Origin: Rhizophagus irregularis
Taxonomy: Eukaryota > Glomeromycota > Glomeromycetes > Glomerales > Glomeraceae
Length of the DNA: 64,000 bases
Direction of reading: 5' to 3'
Assembly: GCF_026210795.1 (NCBI RefSeq)
Contig: NC_089453.1
Location: forward strand, 3,350,501 to 3,414,500
The notes under the pieces were generated by a model. That model was not told the origin of the DNA, did not search any database, and saw only the letters and a program-made list of their open reading frames with translations. Position 1 is the stretch's first letter. Each line of letters opens with the position of its first letter. Made by a program: the position numbers and the translations under genes. Shown in pieces: positions 9,701 through 22,453 of the stretch.

Positions 9701-12700
9701 ATTTTCAGAGTCTTGTGTTAATATATCCAATTCTTCAAAATAATATCTTTTATAATAATTAATTTGAAAATGATATGAAAAAGGATATTCAAGGTCACTA
9801 ATTATTTCGGACAGAACTATAGATAATCTTAGCTCAAATAAATCATCAACATTAACTATTTTATCTATAAAGGATTGTTTCCATAGATGAACTCCCTTTT
9901 CCATTTTAAATTCATTGCTTTCATTTTTGAAAATCCTTGTAATTTCCGGCAATTTTTCAATTGAATATAAAACTTTATAAGCCGTTTGTTTGATAATTTT
10001 TTCAATATAATTTTGTAGTGTTAATGAAAAGCAAATAAACATTGATAAATCCTTTTTATTTAGAGCTGCTTCACATTGCCAATTTTTGTGATTCTCTAAA
10101 ATCCACTCAAATGTTTTTGTTTTTATACATTGTATGATATACGAATCATTTAAAATTTCTTTTCTTAATGTTCTGTAAAAATTAATAATATTAACGTATT
10201 AAATTAATTCCAATGATACGAATGTAATAATGAAAAATAAATTATTATACCTAACATATTCCACATGACTTTCATTAGAATGATAATGATCTTCCAATAA
10301 TAGCTCTTGTAAAATTTTTTCAACCGGCATCGTTGAATTCATTATCTTATCACAAAGTTCCGAATTAATTATATCATATAAAGATTTGTCCAGTAGATCT
10401 ATTAATGGTATTTCCGATGGTGCTAAGGATTCAATAGTAATTCGCCTCCATCCGCAAATAAAGTTAGATGTTATTGAACTTGATTCATAATCTCGCTGAA
10501 TATGAAATATTATACATGTGTATTTAATATGCATATTTGATTCACACTTCTCTTTCTTAGCCAAAAATTCATTACGAAACTGTTCAACAATGTACTTTAC
10601 TAATTTGATACATTTTGTATTAATAGTATTATTATCGTATTGAAGAATTAAAACCTTATCGTTTGATTCAAAAAAGAAATTTTTCACTATACTTGTTAAT
10701 TGAAATTCGGTCTTAATGGTCGATAAATTATAAACTTGGCATCTTAAATAATCTTGTAAACAATACTTGATATCTATAGTTATCTTAGAAAATGTGTTTA
10801 TAATCACTAATTGTTCTTTGGGATCTGCACACAATTTTTCTTGATAAAATAATACGTCAAAATAATTAGCAAGGCTATTGTGATGTTGTTGGTTGAAATA
10901 AACATACTTCCATCGATCAACCTCATCTTGTTCTAAAATTGATGATTTTGCTCTTATAATTCCATCAGGAGATGCTATTGCAATTAACGATTCTTTGCAT
11001 TTTTCTAAAATCTCATTATCGTTAGCTTCGGGATTATTCCTTGTAATGTCAAAAACTAAACTTTGTAAAGTTTCATCTACATCAAATCCGATGAACAAAT
11101 CCTTTTGAGTGAACCCATTATATAATTGAGTCACTGAATTAGCCCCAATCAAAGTTAACATTTGCTTTGTCCAACTGTCTAAATACTTTACAAGTAAATT
11201 TTGCCTATCATTGAGTATACCATTTATTGGCAATTTTTGTTTTTCAAATCGATTAAGAAGTGAGGGGTTAGCCGAAGCTAAATTACTCTCATCCATAACA
11301 ACAATGCATCTAAAATTTGGTGAAACGTAACTAACAAAAATATAGATTAGAAATTTTCTTTTGAAAATGTATTTAAAACTCATACAATGTAAATCATAAT
11401 TTCCAATAACTACTTACAGCATAGGATTAGCATATGCCCCAAGAGCAACTCGTGTAAAGTACTTAGGATTCTCCTTGTCTCCTACTACAATATAATTTTG
11501 ATTCCATAAATCATAAAGGTTTCCTATTAAACAAAAAAACAAACAAAACAAATTTATTTCTTTGATTAATAAATTTATATTAGATTTTTCATATCTGAAA
11601 TGTTAGTAAAATTTAGAAATTACCATAAAGTATTTCTAAGTCTGTTAGAATCAATGGTCTACCTGCTTCTACACACATCTGAAATAATAGTATACATCAA
11701 TTCATACGTGTACAACAAATAGATTAAAAAAAAAAATTACAGTGGAAAGATAAACAAATTATTTACCATGATTCTACTTAAAACACTGTAAGAATAATCA
11801 TCCCGATCGTCAGGAAACTGTGATCCTAAAATTACAACGGGATCCAAATCTCTTCGTTTTAACTTTTCAGTTAATAAATTTACGATCAAGTCACTTTTAC
11901 CAATAACCACTAAATGACGTGCATCAGGATCATCTAAATTTGAATCGATCAATTTTTCGACAGGAATTTGTTTATAAAACCATGGTTTATGATTATTAAA
12001 TGTCTTAAGTACATTTCCAAAATATTTTTCGCATAATTTGTTATTTTCCGTTCCTCCAAAATTGCGAGCCAATGCCATTTGAATATTCTCTGGAGTCATT
12101 TCATCTAATGAAAGCCGCTTGACCAATGCGTAATAGTCACGAAAACCATGAAAGTTAGGCAAAGCTTGACCATTTTTTTCGTAATCCATATATGATTTAG
12201 CTAAAGGTTCTAAAGCGCCTCTTTGTCCATAATCAATAACCCTTGTATTTAATAAGCGCTCAGCAGTACAAACTAAATCATCTAAACTAAATTGTGGCCT
12301 ATAAAAAAAATATTAATGTATACTATATAAGAAAATCTTGCAAAATTTTATAAATTATACTGATAATAATACCTCTGAACGAGTAATGCGCGGCTACTTT
12401 TACTGTTATCTAAGCGCCAATTAGATATTCCTATCACTGAAACAGCTGGTCCTGTGGCCGGATAGCTTGGCTCAAGCAGAGAATGAAGTACCTTTAATGG
12501 ATTAAAAGGACTTGTTTCAGCCAAATCAACTAATAAATTTAAAATCATAACGAATAAATTCGGTTAATTTCAATCATAAAAGGATAACACAAAACAAATC
12601 ATATGGAAAGTGAAAATCACCATTATCAAGTAAGACCACACCAATGACAGGAAATTGTTTGGAAGTTGTTTCTTGATATTTATTTGCCTTATCAAAAACC

Positions 12701-15700
12701 TTTATTATACCATCAGAAGTTGAAAAATGACTGCCTTGATGTGGGATTAAGTAAATCTGTGGCAACATTCTGAAATATCTATCATTTGAATCAGATCCGC
12801 GTAAATTCGAACTTATAAGACGAATTGCCAAAGATTTTGAAGAGCCAGTGTTACCTATAAGAAACAGTGGGATTCGTGTCAAAATGCATGCAATCATAGC
12901 AAAAACATTCTCTAATAAAGCTTCATTATATGCCGTATTAGGTGGATACTGCATCCTGTTAATATAATCCTCTTGTTCTTCGCGTATAATTTTAGAAAAC
13001 ATATTTTCTTCTACATAAATTTCGTGATTTCGTAATATTTGTTCCATCTCACAGCGATATTGTTTACGTAAATCTTGTTCATATAACCGAGAATGGTAAC
13101 AAAGACTAAGTGCTAAAACATAAGATCTAGTTGTTATAGTTGGATTTCCAGGTGGTGGATATCTATGTCCCTTTCTGTAGATTGGACGATTTTCGAGAGA
13201 TTTATAAAAGAATTTCACTAACGTTATAGCGCGTTTAACATCACGCAAGCTAACACTATATGATTCTTCAACCTTTCGAATAAATCTTTGAGAAGCAAAT
13301 AAAAGTTCGGCAAATACGGGATGTCCTAATTTTTTTAATTCTTTTTCAATCATGATTTCAATATACTTTAATTCGTCTTTTGGTCTTAAAACACCATAGT
13401 CCCATACATAATCCAAAAGTTGATCGGGAAGTGGTTTGACTTGATAAACAAGATGACTCCGTTCTTCGTACATTTTAGCCTTATTTGTCAAACGAGTTTC
13501 GCTTTGAGTTCTTGTACGAATACGATATGGATTGCAGGCAGAGAATAAACGAATATTTGGATGTATAGGTTTGCCATTAAGCATTCGACGAGATATTAAA
13601 TCTGCAAGTAAACCTATATGATTACAAGTATTGATCTCATCAAAGAATAGCCAAATTTCTCCCTTTTCTGCTTTTTTCAAAGCATCATTCATAAATAACA
13701 TAATAATTCTTTCATCAACTCCAGCATGCATATTAAGAGCCATGAATTGAACTTCAGCAATCAAGGCCAAATAGGCAATTAAGCTTGTCTATGTATTGAA
13801 ATAAAAACTGCTGTTAATAACGGAACAAACAAAAATTATCTAAAAAGATTTTTTTTTTACCTTGCCACACCCTGCTTCACCACAAACTATAACTGGAATG
13901 TTTGCACGTACTCTTAAAAGAATTAAAGCCATTTTTATTAAATTATCACCAGACAAAGCATATTCAGGAAGTTCTAATTTTTCCACTGATCTTCTTGCCA
14001 AATATTCTAACTTCAAGAAAAGAGCTTCTGGAGACGTCGAACTATAATCATCTAATTCCCATTTTGTTTGATCACCAATTACTTGACTTTTTAGCAAAGT
14101 CTTTATATTTTCATGAACTTTATTTCTGTCTCGATACAAAACAGATATTGTATCAGGAGTCTGAGAATTGAAAAATACTATAAGATGATTTGAGTCGTCC
14201 CATTGAACAATTGTACCACGATGAGCTTTTACAACATCAGCATCTATAGCACTTGTAGATTTCAGCTGTGCCTCTTTTGTTTTAATAGAATTGGTTGCAA
14301 AATCTCTTGAAACATCTATTAAGTTTCTTAATATAAGAATTCTAATGTTATATTCTTCTATTAATTTAAGTTTATCTACGGGAAAGAATTGGCTTGATGA
14401 AAATCGAACCAATTGATCTGCAAGTACATTAATAAATATTTCAACAAATCTAAATGAAGGAAGGTCTTTAGTAATTTTATTAAATAAATATTTCTCAATG
14501 ATATTTTGACAACGTTCTACTGATAATGGTTCTTTAATTGCCTTATGTACTATCTTGAAAAGGTTTTCTTTCGTATCTATTTCATTACTATCCAATAAAT
14601 TCAGATAATTACAAGCAACTTGAATTGGACTATGAATTTCTTGAGAAACTCTCAAATTTTTAATATTCCAAGTTAAATGATTGAACAATAAATATCCTGC
14701 CATGGGAAGAGAATTAAGTAAATGCTGTTCTTTATTTGAGGCTACTTCTAAATAAATATATGTAGGTGTTTCTGATAAAGGCAAGCAAACTATATCGACA
14801 TTAGTTGAAACTATACCCAAAGTTAATAACTCAAATAAAAACATGTTAACGTCTTCAGGATAGTCAGATGAAATTATATTGATATGTAAACTTTCTACAG
14901 GTTGGAGTTTATATTCCTTGAATTGACGTACAAGCCTGCTAAAATCCATACCATCGCTTATTAAAAAACTACATGCAAATCTCTCTTTACTTAAACTATC
15001 TTCTTTAATCCAATCAGTTTTACCTTGCCCAGGTAATTCAGAAGAGACACGTATAACATTTTGACATAACTCCTTATAAATTTGTCTCATAGTATCAGTG
15101 TTTAAGCCATTAGTCACATAAGCATCTGAAGAGAATTGATCCAAAATAGGGTGATGCATTTCAATTTCTCTACAACAAATAAGTGCCAAAAAATAATCAT
15201 CTTGATCTCGTGTTGATTTAATTTGGTTAATTAAATTAAATTGTAACTCAAAGTCTAATAATTCCAAATGTGCAATACAAAATAAGCGATTTTCATATCC
15301 ATTATTCGATGCGAATAAACTTCTTTTTATGAAGTTTGTTATTTCCTCCATCGTAGTTGAAGTAGTACATATCAAGAGTTGCCACGGTTCGGGGTAATAT
15401 CCTTGATTAGCATATAATGACATGATAATATTTGGAATTCGTGTTTTGTCAGTACAAGAAGCGACGAATATTTCGCCCTTTCTAACTAGATCTGTAATTA
15501 TGCGTTGTCCAGTCGCTTTAAGTTTACGTGATTGTTTTGAGACGTTTTTAAAAATTCTTTCTAATTCATTTCCAATTTCGGTAAGAATTTCAAGATAATT
15601 TTTAGATCCACGTAAACTTTTTTGTATATCTTTACGAGTTGACGGTAATTGGGCTTTACTGTTTACAAATCTAATCAATATTTTGCATTCTTCTTCGTTA

Positions 15701-18700
15701 TCCTTATCTAATTTTTCCGACGTGAAATAATCATAGAATGCTAAAATGTGGCGAGCGAAAAAGAATGTTAAATAATAACATCTTTGTTGTGCACTATCTA
15801 CTATACTTTGCCTTAAATTTGTAAAAATTACAAACTCGTTAATTTCTTACAAGAAAGAATAAAAAAAAAAAAATGAAATTCACCATTCTTTAAGTTCTTC
15901 CTTTAAAAATTCCAAGTAAGCTTTCATATTATCCGTTCCTTGTAATTTATTTTCGAATTTTCTATAACCAAAATGCCCCATTTGTATTAACATGGACACT
16001 ATACTAATTATTTTTTGTGCTATATCGACTTGGACAACAAATTTATCTATAACATCCTTGGACATTTCTGCCTCTTTGTTATTTATCATAACCGAATTTT
16101 TTGGTTTTGCAATTAAAAGAGCCCGTCCACGTAAATCTAATATTTCGTTTAGATTATATTTCACATTGGATTTAGAGGGATATTGTAAAGAAACTAAGCA
16201 TTTGTCTTCTTTTTGGTCACGTGTAAACGTAAAAGTTCCGTTAAGTACAGCATACTTAATCTTTTCCTTAGTAACTTCTCCACGATTTTGAATATTATTG
16301 TACATATTTTGCAGCGCCATATTTCTACTATTACATAAGGCAATCTTTTCCCCTAAAGTAGGATTCTCGTCTATAACATCTGATAACGAATCTAAAAAGC
16401 CTACAATAGTTTCCTTTTTATTAATGTTCATAAAAGGTAATAAAAATCGCTTTACTTGAATAAGCGATACAAAAGTATCCTCTTGAATCAATCCTTCATC
16501 CGGATGGACATCCACACTATTAAACAAATTTCTAATATCATGCTCGGCGATTATCTTTAAAAAGCTTATAAAATCATCTGCATTTGATAACTCTTTTATT
16601 AATTTCCAACATTCATTATTAACGTTGGAAATATATCTATCAAGATAAGCGAAAAAATAATTTATTTGACTAAGTTTCATAGAATCATCTTTTAAAATAT
16701 CAATAGATGATTTTAGCCAATCATCGTTACTACGTGCTATATTAAAAAGTTGTAAAACCGTTTCTAACTCTTCAAATCGTTCAATCCAGTGAGGAATTCT
16801 TGAAAGATGCTCAAGGGTTTGTACGAATTTGTGACTTATGTAACTTTTATAACCTTTTATTAAATCAAGTTCCGCATTAACATTTGTAACATTTCTACAA
16901 AACAAAGTCGCATCTGAAATTTTAAGTTTTTCCCATTCCTTAAATTGTTTACAAATAGTATTATATCTTTCAAAAACAGCTGGTATCAGTCTTTGCGCTA
17001 TATTTTCCACGTTTGTGGCCGTAGTATCTTCCCGGATACAAACTTCAAAGATATTTCGAAAAGACCGAGACTGATTATATTTGTAGCAACGTATTGCACT
17101 TTCTAAAGTTTTTTTATGGAATGCCCAATAATCTAATGTCATTGCCTCTTTCAACATCACTTTATTTGAATTTGTCATAAGTTGTTTTACATCTTGGATG
17201 TAATCATCCACATCATCTACTTGGGAAGCTGGACAAAAGTTGGTATAAAACTTAAAAAGGACTTCAAGTTGAGTTTGAAAGTTGTTACAAAGCTTTCTAA
17301 GTTCCGCGATTTCGTCTCGCGAAACAATCACATCACCTATATTTTTCTTTTTGGAAACAGCTGCATTAAAATGCTGAAATAATTTTTCATTTTTATATTC
17401 CAAAAGCTGTTGCAATAATTGTATGTTAACCGTCTTTTCACGGAGTAATACACCGAGTTCATTAATAGATGCTTTAACACGTTTAACAACTGGATTGCAA
17501 TGAAGTTTTGTAACATCACCAGTAGCACTTAATATAATTCTCCAAAATTCACTAGCTCCTAGAATATTTAAATGAAATTCCGAAGGATTTGATGCAGTAA
17601 ACTGACTTTGCAATCTATTCATGATATGACACAAAATTTCTTCGCTCATCCTAATAAATTATTTTATAAAAAAATAGTTAATAGTTAATTAAATAAATAC
17701 GATTTTTTTTTTTGAAGCAAAAAAATTCTACATCAAAACTCACGAGTTTTGAACCATCAAAAGCTTTGTTTTACAATCGCATATTATATATATTTTATTT
17801 ATTAGTTGATCGTTAATTTGTTGAACAGACTTATTTAGCATTTCTTTAACCATATCTATAAACAATGTCTTGATTTCTTGTTCTATCGGAATTAAAAATT
17901 TTGTTGCGGCAAATATTCGAGATTCCGAGCACACTTTAACCCTTTCTACAGCAATGGTTGTCAAATTTTGCCAAAAATTTTTTCGATGACCAAGTAAGGG
18001 GTATATACGTTCTAACTGTGAAAATATTAAAACCACAATGTTATCCTTTTTATTGCTTGCGTTTGTATCAAGTTTGAGTAAAAGATTTTTAAACCAAACT
18101 ACACAAATCTTTAATATCTTCTTCTCCTTATCAAAAAAATCATTACGGAACCACTCATCTAAAATTTCTGGAAATATGTTTAATAATTCTAAAGTGTTAG
18201 ACTGAGATACCAGATCTAATGATAAAATAACATCTTCTCTAGTCCAATATAGTTCATCATTATGAAAAAGGTTTGTAATAGCAATGATATTTTCCTTTGT
18301 CCAATTTCTGTTCAAATCTTCAAGTAAAAATAAAGCATGAGATCGGAAAACTTTAGATAAATCATATCGATAATTTGCTGGTACTCTCTTAAAATGATAT
18401 TCTAAAGTAACGGCATCATCATGAACGATACATTCTTGAATTTGTTCAATAAAACACTTATTAATAACATCATCAATTTTGTTATTATGAAGAAGGATAT
18501 CATTCCAAAGATTAAATAGAGAATCCATATAATTACATAATTGAATTAACCACTATAAAAAAATTAAATCTTTTTAAAAATTAATCATAAGCTTTTGAAA
18601 ACATAATAAAATTTACCTTTGCAATTTCGATGTATGATCCAAATTCAATGTTCTCAATATAAGGTTTAATGAGTCCACATCCTACAATAAATCTTGTTAA

Positions 18701-19510
18701 GTCATGATTATTAGAATATTTTAAGCCTTTTAAATGGTTAATGAAGGTGTAATCGGGATCAACTTCAGAAGCGATTGTAAAAATAATGAGCCAATCAAAT
18801 TTCATCTGAAAAGCATTATGCTTGATTAAAGTTATGATAGCAGTATACATTTGATCTTTAGTGTCTAAAGGTAAAATTTCTTGCTTATAATCCTCAAGTG
18901 CGTCAAGCAATAAGTAAGATGGGAAATTATTTGGTAATTCATGAGGAGAGCCCTCTCTTTTTGAAATATAATACCCTAAGAGAATACATAAGAATAACCG
19001 TTTTTCTTTAAGGTTATTATTAATTCGATTGATAATAAATTTGGGATTTGAAGTGCGTATCGTTAGATCATTATGAAGAGTTAATAAACGTTGATATTCC
19101 ACAACTTTGTCTTTAAAGTTATTAGCCTCGATAGAATCATAAATATAATCTACAAAAGCAAATCCACGTATTTTCCATATATCAAATTGATCATTTATCC
19201 CAATATTCAATGTGCGATTATCTTCAGTATCGATTCCTTCAAATTCAATTTTTTCTTCTCCAAATAACGTAGGTTTAGATGTATGAATAGCATATTTGTA
19301 TTGAATTTTTTCAAAATTTGATACCGAAATAGTAACTGGATCAGATTTCCAATATGTTGGATTTTGAGGAAATGGTTGACGAAGTTTTACGATAGGATTT
19401 TTCCAGGATCCTAATTCTTTTACATCGCCAAGAACTACGGGCTGTCCATTTCTTTCAATGTTCTCCGGCAAAAGAATATGAAATGTAAATGACAATGTAT
19501 TATTTTCCAT
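6775..19510 (-). CDS. RNF213-like giant AAA+ protein, copy A (intact, no E3 module)
   Basis: Twelve exons: 18617-19510, 17744-18552, 15884-17650, 13861-15811, 12621-13788, 12373-12529, 11767-12298, 11624-11678, 11418-11523, 10251-11330, 6941-10172, 6775-6873. All junctions are GT-AG with consistent phase, giving 3949 aa. Start is the Met of MENNTLSF just before the CBM20; an in-frame upstream extension is hydrophobic and absent from copy B. Domains: CBM20 about 6-110 (LGSWKNP, YWKSD, FDIWK); helical stalk about 110-1750; AAA3 P-loop GEAGCGKTS (K1807) and Walker B WLFFDEIN (E1858), sensor SACNPYR; AAA4 P-loop GNTGSSKS (K2125), Walker B VVLLDN (N2196 in place of Glu), sensor GISNW; degenerate AAA5/6; a helical region to about 3917; then a basic 32-residue tail (last exon). 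No Cys-pair RING or RZ finger is visible, whereas human RNF213 (about 5200 aa) has both. Best AAA3 of the three complete copies. Probably cytosolic, by analogy. Confidence 0.92.
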
Positions 19511-19652
19511 ATGACTTTTCTGAAAAAAATAAATAAATAAATAAATAACCTTTATGGTTATATATAAAATACGAAGTTTCACAAAGGCTGAAATTTTGTA
19601 CTGCACAAACATAAGATAGACTTTCTGTACAATCTACTCAGGTGCAAATCAC

Positions 19653-19672
19653 ACGCAGATCACTATATACAG
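19653..19672 (-). promoter_or_regulatory. Conserved TATA-containing block upstream of copy A
   Basis: The 20 bases ACGCAGATCACTATATACAG (plus strand) are identical to those at 37445-37464, upstream of copy B. On the minus strand this reads CTGTATATAG, a TATA-box-like core, 143 bp before the copy A start codon (138 bp in copy B). The flanking DNA is less conserved, so selection on a core promoter is plausible; shared recent duplication is the alternative. Confidence 0.45.
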
Positions 19673-20097
19673 TAAAAATGGCGCATGAAACATCGATCAT
19701 CACCATTTACTTCTTAGTGATAAACCTTCTTGAAATGACATCAGTTATTTTAAATGATGCTTATAATTATAATATTATTATTGAAGTCGGAGAAAACGAA
19801 AATAAAAAAGGATTTGCGCTACATTCAGTAATTTTGCTCATTCTCTTTATTTCAGAGGAGCATTTTCATTTTGTTTATTAAAAAAACAAAATGTCACGAT
19901 CATTTTTAATAAACCAAATATTGGTTCAAATATTTTTTAATAATTTTATGATAGTAAGAATAATAAATAATTCATTTTTTTTTTAATAAGAACATTGCTA
20001 ATCATAACGCAAGTGATGTCACCACAATATAGTCACGTGATTTGATAATGATGTTGCCTGCGGTTATACTTAGTTTTTCTTTTAATAATTAAGTAAT

Positions 20098-20185
20098 AGT
20101 TATTTCACGGGGAACTGTGGATATCAATGATTTTCACGGCGCAGCCGTGAAAATCATGATATTCCAGTGACTCCGTGAAATAACT
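20098..20185. repeat. 88-bp near-perfect hairpin
   Basis: Arms AGTTATTTCACGG...ATATCA(AT)GATTTTCACGGC and GCCGTGAAAATCATGATAT...CCGTGAAATAACT pair around a central GCA. The only clearly unpaired part is an internal bulge where GGAACTGTGG faces TCCAGTGACT. A hairpin of similar size with the same AGTTATT end occurs at 39002-39080, upstream of copy B. It could be a fold-back element or a transcribed stem-loop; it has no coding content. Confidence 0.8.
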
Positions 20186-20610
20186 GATTTATCCCACGGT
20201 TCCGTCCTTTTCTCCTGTGAGTTTATTTGATACTAGTTTATTTTTAACTATTATAAATAGTATTTGTCTAACTATTATTAAACTTTACTGCTTTCTTCTT
20301 TATTCCACTTATTCAAACCATAATGGTTAAAAAAAATAAAAAAACTTTACACAAATTCCCAAGTATACCTATATTTCAAAATTGTACCTTTTCAAATGTT
20401 TCTTTTTATATACAAAAATAGTTTCGATTTTATAATTCTTTATGTATAAATGCAAATAATATAATATCATTTTTATTTTCAATAGTATAATAATAAGTTT
20501 AACAATAAAAAGTATAATTTATTATGTGATATAAACATGTTGATCAGTTACCGTGAAAATATCAGTAAAAAAAGTTACAGAAATTGATTAGGAACCGTGG
20601 GATAAACTAG
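20184..20610. repeat. Probable small TIR element or inverted-repeat pair
   Basis: A 20-base segment CTGATTTATCCCACGGTTCC at 20184-20203 is repeated in inverted orientation at 20591-20610 with two mismatches. The left copy abuts the 88-bp hairpin, whose arms also contain CACGG motifs, and TTACCGTGAAAATATC at about 20547 echoes them. The 427-bp span may be a MITE next to, or part of, a composite with the hairpin. No clear target duplication was found. Confidence 0.5.
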
Positions 20611-22367
20611 ATTATTTAATGATAATAATATTACTAATATATATTTATTTACATTGGTGAAATTGATTTGACTGAACTATCCTGTAAATATATTCTTAAA
20701 ATACAAATCATACTAATCGCATCAGACGAATTACTCATTGGAGATTATTTAATCATGCTCAATCAAGATTACATAACTGATAACCAATAGGCTGGTTTCG
20801 ACGAAAATTTCCGTGCGTACTGCATTACTAGTTGTTAACTGGATTAATAAATAAGAATTCCGAGCTACTACTTTTCACAATAAGTCCAATGTTATTTATT
20901 ATCGCGGTAGTATTGGTGGTATTAGTAACGAAAAATTTAAAAGTAAATGTAAAGGTCAAATGAATTAATTAAGGTCAAACAATCAAATAAAAACTTTGGT
21001 GGCTATCATCAATTGGGAATGATGTCACAAATTATGATTTATATTCAACGTCATTTTTTTCAGTGAAGATACTCAAAACATGAAAATAAGTCGTGTGATA
21101 AATTAATTAAATTATGGTACTATATATAATTGTTTAATATTGGATATGATTTTTGGTTTATAACTCGTTTTGTATAAAAATCAATATTTACATGTGATAT
21201 TGGATCATGAAAATAATTTAAATACAAATGAAATTTACGATATTGAAGAAATTGAAACATTTATTATTAATTAATAAGTAAAATATAATATATATATACT
21301 GTACTGTAATTACTGTGTTGAATTTTTTTCACGTGCCATTTATAAGGTCGGTGATTAACATAAGCATAAGATAAAAAATTCCATCTTACATTCCTATTTC
21401 AAGTGGCATATGTAGAATTATGCTGTACACTAGATACCGTTCAATAAGAAGGTTGAAAAAAATAATAATATCATGATAAACGTAATCAAAAATTCCGATA
21501 ATGACTGCTGCGGTTTGTTATTTTTTTTTTAATTTGTCATTCAATATTAATTTATCAAATAACTACCGCTTTTTTTTTTATAAAAAATCTTGTTAACATA
21601 TAGAAAGATTAAATAATATTCATTGTAATTAATCTCAATGAGGTTTGGACAACTGCACTATAGAATTGGTAGTATAATTAACTGAACATTAATGGAATAA
21701 AATTCTCACCAATTATATCGATATCATACCATAAAATCTCTTAGTAAAATCTGCTTCAATAAATACGGTTGATATTCGAAGGGCGTTGAACTATTTAGTC
21801 ATTTTAGCTTTTCTATTAATTGATATCGATCAATAATGACAATTGCATCAATCTCATATAAATTGTTTAAATTTCATTTTTCAAATATTTTTTTCAAAGA
21901 GATGTGATGTTTAAATCTCATTTAATTGATTTTCTTGCACCCCTGAAAAAACACTTCTCTTAATTTTTTCTTTGGAAACGAATTTCTTTAAGGTCATCTT
22001 TGAGGAAATCTTTTAATATTCACATGAAAACAAAAAAGCACAATTTATCAAGTTTTTAAAGATTTCGGAAATTTTAGTGGGAAAATGATTATTTAAAAAT
22101 TAGATCTAAAACACATCCTAATATTGCCCAAAGAAACAAAACTAATATTTTCATTTCATTAAGCAAAAAGGTTTGTTCAAGGCGGAAATTTTTTTGGTGA
22201 GAAAAAAGAAAGGTGTTATGTGAAAGGGATGATGACAACATCCCGATGACCTATTGATTCCCTTAAATGATGATATACCATTTATCTTGATAAAAATGAA
22301 CAAGGTTTGGTAACTGTAACGTAATTTTTTTAAATTTTAGAAAATTTGTATAACTTTAATCTTTTAG

Positions 22368-22453
22368 ATTCCGCAAAGTCTAAAACGACGCAACCAAAAC
22401 GAACAATGAAAACAAGGAGTAAAAGTGATGAAGAGGAGGAGGAAGAGGATTAA
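22368..22453 (+). pseudogene. Possible orphan 3'-terminal exon with acidic tail
   Basis: A good acceptor (TTAATCTTTTAG) is followed by an open frame that reads SAKSKTTQPKR, then TMKTRSKSDEEEEEED, then TAA. A Lys/Arg-Ser run followed by a Glu/Asp tail is typical of the last exon of a nuclear or ribosome-associated protein. No upstream exons could be recognised in the preceding 2 kb, so it may be a gene fragment. It could also be chance, since the stretch is short. Confidence 0.25.

Noticed and set aside
13862-14171. Plus-strand frames opposite the giant genes (also near 15992, 26988, 33843, 54136, 54763)
   Set aside because: All are antisense to well-supported exons with conserved domains, and have no recognisable features.
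19642-19881. Plus-strand small frame divergent from copy A
   Set aside because: The DNA has a homologous counterpart beside copy B (37470-37661), but the two translations disagree because of indels, so there is no conserved peptide.
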